From: an uncultured Lachnospiraceae bacterium
GTDB taxonomy: Bacteria; Bacillota; Clostridia; Lachnospirales; Lachnospiraceae
Length of the DNA: 64,000 bases
Assembly: GCA_902493385.1 (NCBI GenBank)
Contig: CABUPO010000005.1
Span: 101,718-165,717 of the forward strand
Direction of reading: 5' to 3'
In this document: in pieces, positions 25,752 to 34,271 of the stretch
How the letters are laid out: each line of letters starts with the position of its first letter
How positions within the stretch are numbered: the stretch's first letter is position 1
The notes under the pieces: generated by a model
Told to the model about the DNA's origin: nothing
Seen by the model: only the letters and a program-made list of their open reading frames with translations
The model's database searches: none
Program-made: the position numbers and the translations under genes

Positions 25752-26687
25752 ATGGCAGATATTAAAGAAAGCGCAGTAGAATTAATTGGAGGAACACCGA
25801 TACTAAAGCTTAACCGTTATATGGCGAAAAGAGGGATAAATGACGCTGTAATTTTAGCAAAGCTTGAGTATCTTAATCCGGCAGGCTCAGTTAAAGACAG
25901 GGTTGCACTGTCGATGATAGAGGATGCGGAGAAAAAGGGTATACTTAAACCAAATGCTGCAATTATTGAACCAACATCCGGCAATACCGGAATTGGGCTT
26001 GCTGCAGTTGCAGCAGCACGCGGCTATCGTGCAATACTTACCTTACCGGATACTATGAGTGTAGAAAGAAGGAATCTTCTCAAAGCATACGGAGCAGAAA
26101 TTGTACTTACTGAAGGTGCGAAAGGAATGAAAGGTGCAATAGCCAAAGCACAGGAGCTAAAAGAATCTATAGAAGGTGCGGTTATTCTCGGACAGTTTGA
26201 TAATCCGGCCAATGCTGATATTCACAGAAAGACAACCGGACCTGAGATATGGCAGCAGACCGGAGGAAATGTTGATATATTTGTTGCAGGAGTCGGAACA
26301 GGAGGAACAATTACCGGCGTAGGCGAATATCTCAAATCAAAAAATCCTGAAGTGAAGATTGCTGCAGTTGAGCCCGCGTCAAGTCCTGTGCTTCAGGGAG
26401 GAGCTGCCGGACCTCATAAGATACAGGGTATTGGAGCTGGATTTGTACCTTCCATACTTAATACAGAAGTATATGATGAGATTATTGCAATTGATAACGA
26501 TGATGCATTTGCGGAGGGAAAAGAATTTGCGGTAACAGAAGGAATACTTGTAGGAATATCTTCCGGAGCTGCGCTTAAAGCGGCGCAGATACTTGCAGAA
26601 AGACCAGAAAATAAAGGAAAGAACATAGTTGTGCTTCTTCCTGATTCAGGAGACAGATATCTGTCGACGCCATTATTTAACAGTTAG
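25752..26687 (+). CDS. cysK: Cysteine synthase A (O-acetylserine thiol-lyase)
   Basis: PLP enzyme that makes cysteine from O-acetylserine and sulphide. 311 residues. The PLP lysine is in NPAGSVKDRVA near residue 42, the substrate loop is PTSGNTGIGLA near 77, and the phosphate-binding GVGTGGTITGVGEYL near 180. AAAGGAGGA precedes ATG 25752. No terminator separates it from patB, consistent with one sulphur-metabolism unit. Cystathionine beta-synthase is the main alternative, but the length fits CysK. Confidence 0.94.
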   Translation: MADIKESAVELIGGTPILKLNRYMAKRGINDAVILAKLEYLNPAGSVKDRVALSMIEDAEKKGILKPNAAIIEPTSGNTGIGLAAVAAARGYRAILTLPDTMSVERRNLLKAYGAEIVLTEGAKGMKGAIAKAQELKESIEGAVILGQFDNPANADIHRKTTGPEIWQQTGGNVDIFVAGVGTGGTITGVGEYLKSKNPEVKIAAVEPASSPVLQGGAAGPHKIQGIGAGFVPSILNTEVYDEIIAIDNDDAFAEGKEFAVTEGILVGISSGAALKAAQILAERPENKGKNIVVLLPDSGDRYLSTPLFNS

Positions 26688-26803
26688 TATAACCGTTACT
26701 AAATAACCGGACGTTATACCAGAAGGTTTGGCTTCATATGTATAAAACTATGTATACTATGAAATAATACTAATGAAAATATTATTTCAGGAGGAAGTAT
26801 ACA

Positions 26804-27256
26804 GTGAGAAAGAAGTTATTTTTATTAATGACTATCGCCTGCATTTCATTTGCATTTATTGGATGCGGTAGAAACAACAATACTAACGGAACTGCAACAG
26901 ACCAGCCGACAGATACTGGAACGGCAACAGATAACGGAACCGGAACAGATAACGGAACCGGAACAGATAACGGAACCGGAACGGACAACGGAACCGGAAC
27001 AGACAACGGAACCGGAATGGACGACGCAACGGCAACAGACAACGGAACCGGAATGGACGACGCAACGGCAACAGACAATGGAACCGGAACGGATAACGGA
27101 ACCGACAACAGCGCTGCAAAAAGCAGATCGGGCAGAAGCAGCTCAAACGGTGTGATGGATGACCTTGGAAATGCAGTTAATGATGTTACTAATGGCACTG
27201 GAAAAGCAATTGACGATATTGGTAACGGTGTTGATGATGCGCTGACAGGCAGATAA
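26804..27256 (+). CDS. Small surface lipoprotein with Asn-Gly-Thr-Asp tandem repeats
   Basis: 150 residues. The lipoprotein signal ends in FIGC (Cys21). Residues about 40-105 are a low-complexity stretch of NGTGTD hexapeptides, two of them expanded to NGTGMDDATATD. A basic patch and a short helical-looking tail (DDLGNAVNDVTNG) follow. It starts at GTG 26804 with AGGAGG eight bases upstream. The repeat is probably a spacer holding the tail away from the membrane, or a site of surface modification. Function unknown; no homologue recognised. Confidence 0.72.
   Translation: MRKKLFLLMTIACISFAFIGCGRNNNTNGTATDQPTDTGTATDNGTGTDNGTGTDNGTGTDNGTGTDNGTGMDDATATDNGTGMDDATATDNGTGTDNGTDNSAAKSRSGRSSSNGVMDDLGNAVNDVTNGTGKAIDDIGNGVDDALTGR
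26933..27107 (+). repeat. Tandem 18-bp coding repeats
   Basis: Units related to GGAACCGGAACAGATAAC are repeated in frame inside the lipoprotein gene, with two 36-bp variant units. Copy number is expected to vary between strains by slippage. Not a CRISPR array: there are no unique spacers. Confidence 0.85.
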
Positions 27257-27272
27257 ATTATGACATAAATAC

Positions 27273-27306
27273 TATAGCGGAGCAGCAATATCTGTGCCCC
27301 GCTATA
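27273..27306. terminator. Hairpin between convergent lipoprotein and AI-2E-family genes
   Basis: TATAGCGG (27273-27280) pairs with CCGCTATA (27299-27306), with an inner CAG/CTG pair. Only weak T-runs follow, so efficiency is uncertain. Confidence 0.55.
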
Positions 27307-27327
27307 ATATTTGCTTAATTTTAAAGA

Positions 27328-28668
27328 TTACGAAGAGGAAGGCTTGCCGCCTTTCTTTTTCTTTGACAGCATTCTTTTTATGACTGATATTTTTTTGGTT
27401 TGCTGCTTGTTCTCATTTTTGCCGGAAGTATTATGTTCGTCGAGATAAGCGTTCAATAACGATATTTCGGCGTCTTCAGGTGTTGGAACGTAGCCGTGCC
27501 TTTTCATGCCTTTCATAATAAGCTCCTGTGCGATATGATATATTACGGCAAATACAGGAACTCCTATAATCATTCCAATGAATCCAAACAGACCGCTGAA
27601 AAGCATAATTGCGAACAGCACCCAAAAGCTGTTAAGGTTAGTCATTTCACCAAGAATTTTCGGGCCAAGTATATTGCCGTCAAACTGCTGGAGAATAATT
27701 ATGAATATAATAAACCAAACACATTTTATCGGGCTTACCATAAGTATCAGAAATCCTGCGGGTATTCCGCCGATAAACGGTCCGAAAAACGGTATGACGT
27801 TCGTAACTCCGACAAGCACGCTTATAAGAAGAGAATAAGGCATTTTCAAAATACTGAGGCCGATAAAACAGAGCACTCCTATTATGGCAGAATCAACAAG
27901 TCTTCCGGAAATAAAGCCCATGAACATACGGTTGGCAAACCTGACCTCTTCTAAGAACCTGTCGGCATATTTCTTTTTCATTATACAGTGTATGAATATC
28001 CGGCCCTGAGCGGCAAATGCTTCTCTGCTGCTTAGAAAGTATATTGCGACGATTATTCCGATAAATATATTCTTTAATATCGAAACAGCGCTTAATACTC
28101 CGGATGAAAAGCTGCTTATAAATGTCTTTGTGTTAGGAAGAAGCTCGTTTTTTAAAAAACCCGCCGCAGTTTCGGTTATAGTATCTGATACCGTTTCAAA
28201 ATATTCGCGTAAAACATCGTTGTTCTTAAACAGGTTCTGAACCCATGCGGTGATATTGTCATAATAAGTGTCAAAATTGCCTGTAATAAGAGTAAGGCTG
28301 ACAATTAATTCAGGAATAATCATTGACAGCAGCAGATAAATGACAAGTATTGCAGTTCCGAGACTGAGAGCTATTGCAATAACGGACGCTGCTTTTTCGG
28401 ATTTTTCTTTGCTCAGGCCAAATTTTACTGAGAAAAGCTTGAAGATATGCCTTTCATAAAAATTGCACATAGGTATAAGTATATATGCAATTATTGCTCC
28501 GTATATAAACGGTCTTACGGCAGATATAAGTTTGCCCGGACTTACTTTAATGTCTTTGGAATTATTGATTATGAAGAAAAACAGTATGCTGAGCGCCGCC
28601 GCAGCGAACAATGTAAGTGCAATATATATAAACTTCTTTTTTAATCTTTTAGGGCTTTCATTTTCCAT
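27328..28668 (-). CDS. AI-2E family (UPF0118) membrane permease
   Basis: 446-residue integral membrane protein with about eight membrane segments. The C-terminal half has the conserved family region GVTNVIPFFGPFIGGIPAG and LQQFDGNILGPKILG. Members of the family export autoinducer-2 in some bacteria and act as sodium or other cation antiporters elsewhere, so no specific substrate is assigned. The lysine-rich cytoplasmic tail (KRMLSKKKKGGKP) is unremarkable. The SD before the ATG at 28668 is weak. Single gene, divergent from the DUF1015 operon. Confidence 0.88.
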   Translation of the reverse strand: MENESPKRLKKKFIYIALTLFAAAALSILFFFIINNSKDIKVSPGKLISAVRPFIYGAIIAYILIPMCNFYERHIFKLFSVKFGLSKEKSEKAASVIAIALSLGTAILVIYLLLSMIIPELIVSLTLITGNFDTYYDNITAWVQNLFKNNDVLREYFETVSDTITETAAGFLKNELLPNTKTFISSFSSGVLSAVSILKNIFIGIIVAIYFLSSREAFAAQGRIFIHCIMKKKYADRFLEEVRFANRMFMGFISGRLVDSAIIGVLCFIGLSILKMPYSLLISVLVGVTNVIPFFGPFIGGIPAGFLILMVSPIKCVWFIIFIIILQQFDGNILGPKILGEMTNLNSFWVLFAIMLFSGLFGFIGMIIGVPVFAVIYHIAQELIMKGMKRHGYVPTPEDAEISLLNAYLDEHNTSGKNENKQQTKKISVIKRMLSKKKKGGKPSSS

Positions 28669-28744
28669 ATAATAAACGCTCTTTTCAGTTCTATATTTAT
28701 ATTTATTAACAATGTATAATATATATTATAATATTTGGTATGGG

Positions 28745-28773
28745 TTGTCAAAAGTATTTTCGGACTATATAAT
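28745..28773 (+). promoter_or_regulatory. Promoter of DUF1015-yesL-mscS operon
   Basis: TTGTCA (28745-28750), 17-base spacer, TATAAT (28768-28773), 35 bases before the first start codon. Confidence 0.75.
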
Positions 28774-28807
28774 ACTTAGTAAGTTTATCTACCAGGGAGG
28801 AAGAATA

Positions 28808-30046
28808 ATGGCGTATATTAAACCATTTAAGTGTGTAAGACCGGCAAAAGATATAGCAGGAAGAGTAGCCGCCCTGCCATATGACGTGTACAACAGAAGC
28901 GAGGCAAAAAAAGAGGTTGAAAGAGAGCCTCTGTCATTTTTAAAGGTGGACCGTGCTGAGACGAATTTTGATGATAGCGTGGATACATATGATGAGAGAG
29001 TCTATCTTAAGGCAAAGGAGCTTTTATGCGGCATGATAGATGATGGAATATATGAAAAAGACGAGGACGATGCATTCTACATATATGAGCAGATAATGGA
29101 CGGACGCCCGCAGACGGGAATTGTGGGCTGCGCATCGGTTGACGATTATCTTAACGGAGTTATTAAAAAGCATGAGAATACAAGGGAAGATAAGGAGATA
29201 GACAGAATAAAGCATGTTGATACATGTAATGCCCAGACAGGGCCGATATTTCTTGCGTATCGCTCAAACGATATTATTAATGAAGTGGTTAAAAGGATAA
29301 AAAATGAACCCGCCATATATGATTTTACATCAGTTGACGGCATACGTCATATAGTATGGAAAATTGCGGATAATGATGATGTTTCGGCTGTGAAAAAGGC
29401 TTTTTCTGATATTGACGGAATTTATATTGCGGACGGACACCACAGAGCGGCGTCCGCTGTAAAGGTTGGTCTTAAGAGACGTGGAGAGAATCCGGGTTAT
29501 ACCGGAGAAGAGGAATTTAATACATTTCTTTCGGTGCTGTTTCCACATGACGAGCTTATGATTATGGATTATAACAGAACCGTAGCAGACCTTAACGGAT
29601 TATCCGAAGAAGAGTTCCTTGAAAAGGTAAAGGATAATTTTGATATAACAGATATATCGGATAAAGCTGCACGCCCGGCAGGAAAAGGACAGATAACGAT
29701 GTATCTTTCTGACAAATGGTATACGCTGAATGCAAAAGCTGATTTACTCAAAATTACAGACCCGGTAAAATCGCTTGACGTATCGCTGCTTCAGGATTAT
29801 CTTCTTGGACCTGTTCTTGGAATAGGCGATCCAAGAACTGATAAGAGAATAGATTTTGTCGGAGGAATACGAGGGCTTGAGGAGTTGAAAAGAAGGGCGG
29901 ATTCGGATATGAAGGTATCATTTGCGATGTTTCCGACGTCAATTGACGAGCTTTTTGCAGTTGCGGATGCAGGTATGCTTATGCCGCCTAAGTCTACATG
30001 GTTTGAGCCTAAGCTTCGCAGCGGTTTGTTTATACATAGTCTGTAA
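28808..30046 (+). CDS. DUF1015 family protein
   Basis: 412 residues of the DUF1015 family: N-terminal IKPFKCVRPAKDIAGRVAALPYDVYN, and a central IADGHHRAASAVKVG near residue 215 that resembles the ParB-type DGHHR motif. The biochemical role in bacteria is not established; some archaeal ParB-fold relatives are free-serine kinases, and DUF1015 genes are often near serine-biosynthesis genes in clostridia, though none is seen here. ATG 28808 has GGAGGA directly upstream; the in-frame start at 28712 is before the promoter. First gene of a three-gene unit. Confidence 0.82.
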   Translation: MAYIKPFKCVRPAKDIAGRVAALPYDVYNRSEAKKEVEREPLSFLKVDRAETNFDDSVDTYDERVYLKAKELLCGMIDDGIYEKDEDDAFYIYEQIMDGRPQTGIVGCASVDDYLNGVIKKHENTREDKEIDRIKHVDTCNAQTGPIFLAYRSNDIINEVVKRIKNEPAIYDFTSVDGIRHIVWKIADNDDVSAVKKAFSDIDGIYIADGHHRAASAVKVGLKRRGENPGYTGEEEFNTFLSVLFPHDELMIMDYNRTVADLNGLSEEEFLEKVKDNFDITDISDKAARPAGKGQITMYLSDKWYTLNAKADLLKITDPVKSLDVSLLQDYLLGPVLGIGDPRTDKRIDFVGGIRGLEELKRRADSDMKVSFAMFPTSIDELFAVADAGMLMPPKSTWFEPKLRSGLFIHSL

Positions 30047-30064
30047 ATACACAGGAGGAAGGTT

Positions 30065-30730
30065 ATGAGAGGTATATTTGGCAGTGACAGTATGCTGATG
30101 AAGACGCTGGGAAAGATTTTTGACATAGGGTATCTGAGTATAGTTTTTATTATATTCTCGCTGCCTGTTGTTACAATCGGAGCGTCTCTTACAGCGCTCT
30201 ACTATGCTGTAGTTAAAGTAATCAGACGTGACAGAGGATATGTGTTTCAGGAGTTTTTCAGGTCGTTTAAGCTTAACTTTGTCAAAGCCACCATATTGTG
30301 GATTATCCAGGCGGCGCTTACGTTTATAATGTGCTTTAATCTTTACGCCGTAGTCAGACAGAACGGCGGAGCAATAGATTTTATGCAGGGAGCTTATATT
30401 GTTATGGGATTAATAATCTTTGCAATATCATGTTATGCGTACCCGGTTTTATCCCGTTTTGATATGAAGAATACCAAAATAATAAGATTTTCGCTGTATA
30501 TGGCGGTAAAGCATGTATATTTTACAATACCAATTATGCTAATTGTGCTTGCGTCCATAGTATTGCTTATACTGCTTGTTCCGTATATGCCTGTTATACC
30601 TATTCTTGTGCCGGGAACCGCCGCCCTTATATGTTCGTATATGATGGAGTGGATTCTGAAAAAATATATGCCGAAAGAGGAAAAGGTTTCAGAAGACGGA
30701 GAAGTTATTACAGAATGGTATAACGAATAA
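30065..30730 (+). CDS. YesL-like (DUF624) membrane protein
   Basis: 221 residues with five or six membrane segments. The family signature near residues 18-60 covers the SLPVVTIGASLTALYY stretch and a following FQEFFRSFKLNF. DUF624 proteins are commonly beside carbohydrate uptake genes, but here the neighbours are DUF1015 and a mechanosensitive channel, so no transport role is assigned. AGGAGGAAGG lies before ATG 30065, and the gene is 18 bases after DUF1015. Function unknown. Confidence 0.8.
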   Translation: MRGIFGSDSMLMKTLGKIFDIGYLSIVFIIFSLPVVTIGASLTALYYAVVKVIRRDRGYVFQEFFRSFKLNFVKATILWIIQAALTFIMCFNLYAVVRQNGGAIDFMQGAYIVMGLIIFAISCYAYPVLSRFDMKNTKIIRFSLYMAVKHVYFTIPIMLIVLASIVLLILLVPYMPVIPILVPGTAALICSYMMEWILKKYMPKEEKVSEDGEVITEWYNE

Positions 30731-30750
30731 TAATATGGAGGTGAAAGGCT

Positions 30751-31683
30751 GTGTTACGTATGTTTCTTACGGAAAATAATCCTGAAATGGTAGACGAGAC
30801 AGCACGGCAGATAAGCAAAGAAGTAGATAAAGTATCAAATAACGCTGTTAATATGATTGAATGGGTTAAGGGGCAGATTCCTAATATTGTTACATATGTG
30901 CTTATGATAATTCTTGCTTTGATAATTTTTTTTATCGGAAAGAAGATTATCAGGTTTTTAATCAGGCTGCTGAGAAAAAGCTTTACTAAAACCAATATGG
31001 ATGAAGGAGTAGGGAGATTTCTTTTATCTATAATTAATATTGTAATGCATATAATTCTTGTGATTATTATAGCGGGCTTTTTGGGGATTGAAACAACGTC
31101 GCTTGCCGCTCTGATAGGTTCGGCAGGACTTGCTATAGGTCTTTCGCTTCAGGGCAGCCTTGCAAATTTTGCAGGCGGAGTACTGATTCTGATGCTCAGG
31201 CCGTTTGTTATAGGGGATTACATTGTGACTGAAGGTACTGAAGGCGTTGTGAATCATATAGATATATTCTATACGAGGCTTCTTACCGTTGATAATAAGC
31301 TTGTTGTTATTCCTAACGGAAAGCTGAGCAATGCCGTAATTACCAATGTTACTAATGAGCCTGTAAGAAGGGTTGATTTGACTGTTGGGATAGAATATGG
31401 CCAGGATTTTGATAAGGTAAAGCGTGTATTATCGGATATTGCAAAAAATGATGAGAGGGTGCTTAGCGACCGTCCTGTAGATATTTATATTGATTCTTTT
31501 GCTTCAAGTTCGGTAACGATAGGATTCAGGGTATGGACTGAGAAAGATAATTACTGGCCGGTCAAATGGGATATGCAGGAGAGCATCAAGAAAGAATTTG
31601 ACAAGAACAACATTGCAATACCATTTGACCAGCTGGATGTAAATGTACATACTGACATTATACATGTTAATGAGCTGAATTGA
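30751..31683 (+). CDS. mscS: Small-conductance mechanosensitive channel (MscS family)
   Basis: Membrane tension-gated channel protecting against osmotic downshock. 310 residues. The first membrane helices cover about 45-70 and 88-112, the glycine/alanine-rich pore helix is IGSAGLAIGLSLQGSLANFAG near 130, and the beta domain includes RPFVIGDYI and VDNKLVVIPNGKLSNAVITN. The start is GTG 30751, six bases after GGAGGTGA (30737-30744). The last 17 bases overlap the convergent argH gene, so transcription from either side reads into the other. Confidence 0.92.
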   Translation: MLRMFLTENNPEMVDETARQISKEVDKVSNNAVNMIEWVKGQIPNIVTYVLMIILALIIFFIGKKIIRFLIRLLRKSFTKTNMDEGVGRFLLSIINIVMHIILVIIIAGFLGIETTSLAALIGSAGLAIGLSLQGSLANFAGGVLILMLRPFVIGDYIVTEGTEGVVNHIDIFYTRLLTVDNKLVVIPNGKLSNAVITNVTNEPVRRVDLTVGIEYGQDFDKVKRVLSDIAKNDERVLSDRPVDIYIDSFASSSVTIGFRVWTEKDNYWPVKWDMQESIKKEFDKNNIAIPFDQLDVNVHTDIIHVNELN

Positions 31684-33046
31684 TGTACTTTTCGTTTTCA
31701 GCGATAATGAGCTTCATGGCGTCTCTTCCAGGGGCGCCTTTAGTATTTCTTTTTTCTACGCATGTTTTCATTGATATGGCTTCGTATATATCATCTTCAA
31801 ATACAGGGCTGACAGCCTTAAACTCTTCAATTGTCATATCGTCAAGCGCTATGTTTTTATCTATGCAGTACAGAACGAGCCTGCCGACAATGCCGTGTGC
31901 GTCCCTGAAAGGAACGCCGTGATTTACGAGATAATCGGCTGCGTCTGTAGCATTGGTAAATCCGTTCTTTGCGCTGTTTTCCATGCGTGTTTTGTTGAAT
32001 TTGATAGTTGCAAGCATTCCGTCAAAAAGTCTTATACATCCTTTTACTGTATCTATTGCGTCAAATGTAAGCTCTTTGTCTTCCTGCATGTCTTTGTTGT
32101 ACGCAAGAGGAATGCCTTTAAGGGTTGTAAGCATAGACATAAGAGCGCCGTATACACGCCCGGTTTTTCCACGTACAAGCTCTGCTATATCGGGATTTTT
32201 TTTCTGAGGCATTATGCTGCTGCCTGTTGAATATGCGTCGTCAATGTCAACAAACTGGTATTCGTTTGAGTTCCATAAGATGATTTCCTCTGAAAATCTT
32301 GAAAGATGCATCATTATTAACGACATATCATTAAGAAGCTCAACAAGGTAATCTCTGTCTGAAACAGAATCCATGCTGTTGCAGGTTGCACTGTCAAAAG
32401 AAAGAAGCGAAGCGGTATATTCCCTGTCAAGCGGATATGTTGTTCCGGCAAGCGCGCCTGCTCCGAGCGGGCAGACGTTCATACGCTTATATGTATCAGA
32501 AAGACGCGAACGGTCGCGTTTAAACATTTCAAAATAGGCGCCCATATGATGTGCAAGCGTAACTGGCTGGGCTTTCTGAAGATGTGTAAATCCCGGCATA
32601 AAAGTTTCGGTATTATTTTTCATAATACTGTGTATAGTAACAAGAAGATGCTTAAGAAGACCGTCAAGCTCAGTAATCTCATTTCTTATGTATAATTTCA
32701 TGTCAAGAGCTACCTGGTCGTTACGGCTTCTTCCTGTATGAAGCTTCTTGCCCGCATCGCCGATACGGGATATAAGCGTTGCTTCAATAAAGCTGTGGAT
32801 ATCCTCGCTGTCGTCTGAAATCACAAGAGTACCGTCTGCTATCTCCGTTTTAATCTGATTAAGCGCGTCTGTAATAACGGTTCTGTCTTTTTCTGTTATT
32901 ATGCCCTGCTTTGCAAGCATTGTGACATGAGCGATACTTCCCTCGATATCTTCTCTCCAGAATCTCTTGTCGAATGTAATAGAAGAATTAAAGCAATCGA
33001 CAAGCTCGTTAGTGTCTTTAGTAAAACGTCCTCCCCAAAGTTTCAT
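31667..33046 (-). CDS. argH: Argininosuccinate lyase
   Basis: Last step of arginine biosynthesis: cleaves argininosuccinate into arginine and fumarate. 459 residues. The family signature GSSIMPQKKNPD lies near residue 280; HTGRSRNDQVALD near 105 and TFMPGFTHLQKAQPVTLAHH near 150 carry catalytic and binding residues. GGAGG sits 5 bases before the ATG at 33046. No other arginine gene is in the window, so argG is elsewhere. Its 3' end overlaps the mscS 3' end tail to tail. Confidence 0.95.
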   Translation of the reverse strand: MKLWGGRFTKDTNELVDCFNSSITFDKRFWREDIEGSIAHVTMLAKQGIITEKDRTVITDALNQIKTEIADGTLVISDDSEDIHSFIEATLISRIGDAGKKLHTGRSRNDQVALDMKLYIRNEITELDGLLKHLLVTIHSIMKNNTETFMPGFTHLQKAQPVTLAHHMGAYFEMFKRDRSRLSDTYKRMNVCPLGAGALAGTTYPLDREYTASLLSFDSATCNSMDSVSDRDYLVELLNDMSLIMMHLSRFSEEIILWNSNEYQFVDIDDAYSTGSSIMPQKKNPDIAELVRGKTGRVYGALMSMLTTLKGIPLAYNKDMQEDKELTFDAIDTVKGCIRLFDGMLATIKFNKTRMENSAKNGFTNATDAADYLVNHGVPFRDAHGIVGRLVLYCIDKNIALDDMTIEEFKAVSPVFEDDIYEAISMKTCVEKRNTKGAPGRDAMKLIIAENEKYINSAH

Positions 33047-33077
33047 ATGTCCTCCAATCTGTCATAATAGACTATGT

Positions 33078-34082
33078 TTATCGTAAAATAATATAGACCA
33101 TATACGAAGCGTACATTATTACCATAAGCGCGCCTTCAAGTCTGTTAATATTGTGTTTTATAAGAATAAATATATAAACGATAGCTGTAAATATAATAAG
33201 AATCACCATATCATATAATGCGAACATAGGCTCTGCAATAGTTGAAAGGTCTATAGGACATACTGCGGCGGACATGCCCAGCACAAACAGTATGTTAAAT
33301 ATATTGGAACCTACGACATTGCCGACGGCAAGGTCGTTTTCTCCTTTTTTTGAGGCCACAACAGACGTGACAAGCTCAGGAAGAGACGTTCCCAAAGCTA
33401 CTATGGTAAGCCCGATGAGAGTCTCTGTCATACCAAGCGTGCGGGCTATCTCTGATGCAGAATTTACTACAAAGTCGCCTCCAAATGCAATTGCGGCAAG
33501 CCCGGCTATTATAAAAAAGAGGCATTTTGGTATGGATACTGTGCCTTCTGTGTCCGTATCATCGCTTTCAGGCAGATTCTTTCTGCTTTTTAGAGTATTA
33601 TCGACAAGCGCCGCAAGATATAAAATAAATAAGGCAATAAGAATTATACCGTATAAACGGTGTAATCTGCCTGCTCTGAATCCGTTAATAAAAAAACCTG
33701 TGGAGAATAGCAGCATCAATATTGATATTCCGATACATATCGGATAATCGCGCTTTATAATATCCGCAGTAACTTTTACCGGCTTTATAACGGCGCATAA
33801 CCCAACTACAACAAGAAGGTTAAATATATTAGAACCTACTACGTTGCTTACCGCCATTGCATTGGCGTTTTTAAGAGAAGAGGTTATGCTTACGGCGGCT
33901 TCAGGAGCGCTTGTCCCAAATGCAGCTATAGTAAGACCTATTATAATTGCAGGAATGTGAAACAGCTTAGCTATTCCTGAGCACCCCTCTACGAAATAAT
34001 CTGCGCCTTTAACGAGAAGAAAAAAACCTATGATAAGGATAATATATGGTATTGCAGGCGATATTAAAAAAAGCTGTGACAT
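33078..34082 (-). CDS. Calcium/cation antiporter of the CaCA family (YrbG-like)
   Basis: 334 residues, about ten membrane helices in two inverted halves. Each alpha repeat is visible: AFGTSAPEAAVSITSS with VGSNIFNLLVV in the first half, ALGTSLPELVTSVVAS with VGSNIFNILFV in the second. Probably exchanges Na+ or K+ against Ca2+. I chose ATG at 34082 because minus-strand GGAGG lies eight bases before it; the longer in-frame reading starts inside the divergent pyk promoter region. It lies 31 bases behind argH on the same strand. Confidence 0.88.
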   Translation of the reverse strand: MSQLFLISPAIPYIILIIGFFLLVKGADYFVEGCSGIAKLFHIPAIIIGLTIAAFGTSAPEAAVSITSSLKNANAMAVSNVVGSNIFNLLVVVGLCAVIKPVKVTADIIKRDYPICIGISILMLLFSTGFFINGFRAGRLHRLYGIILIALFILYLAALVDNTLKSRKNLPESDDTDTEGTVSIPKCLFFIIAGLAAIAFGGDFVVNSASEIARTLGMTETLIGLTIVALGTSLPELVTSVVASKKGENDLAVGNVVGSNIFNILFVLGMSAAVCPIDLSTIAEPMFALYDMVILIIFTAIVYIFILIKHNINRLEGALMVIMYASYMVYIILR

Positions 34083-34202
34083 ACTATATTCCTCCATAAG
34101 TTTATTTTTACACGAACTTAATAATAAATATTCACATATTTGCAAACACTTGTCAATAGTAATAAGTAACTTTTGTTGACACTGTTTATGCAATATGATA
34201 TT

Positions 34203-34231
34203 TTGATTTATGATTGTGTTTTGTATACAAT
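34203..34231 (+). promoter_or_regulatory. Promoter of pyk-miaB-prfC
   Basis: TTGATT (34203-34208), 17-base spacer, TACAAT (34226-34231), about 40 bases before the pyk start. Confidence 0.6.
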
Positions 34232-34271
34232 GTTGACAGAAAATTTAATTAATAAGAAAGGGATAGAAGAT

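Noticed and set aside
26933..27107. Regular short repeats that could suggest a CRISPR array
   Set aside because: Repeats are contiguous, in frame and without unique spacers; they encode the NGTGTD stretch of a lipoprotein.
31667..31683. Overlap of mscS and argH as a sign of misannotation
   Set aside because: Both protein C-termini fit their families; a 17-base tail-to-tail overlap is a normal compact arrangement.
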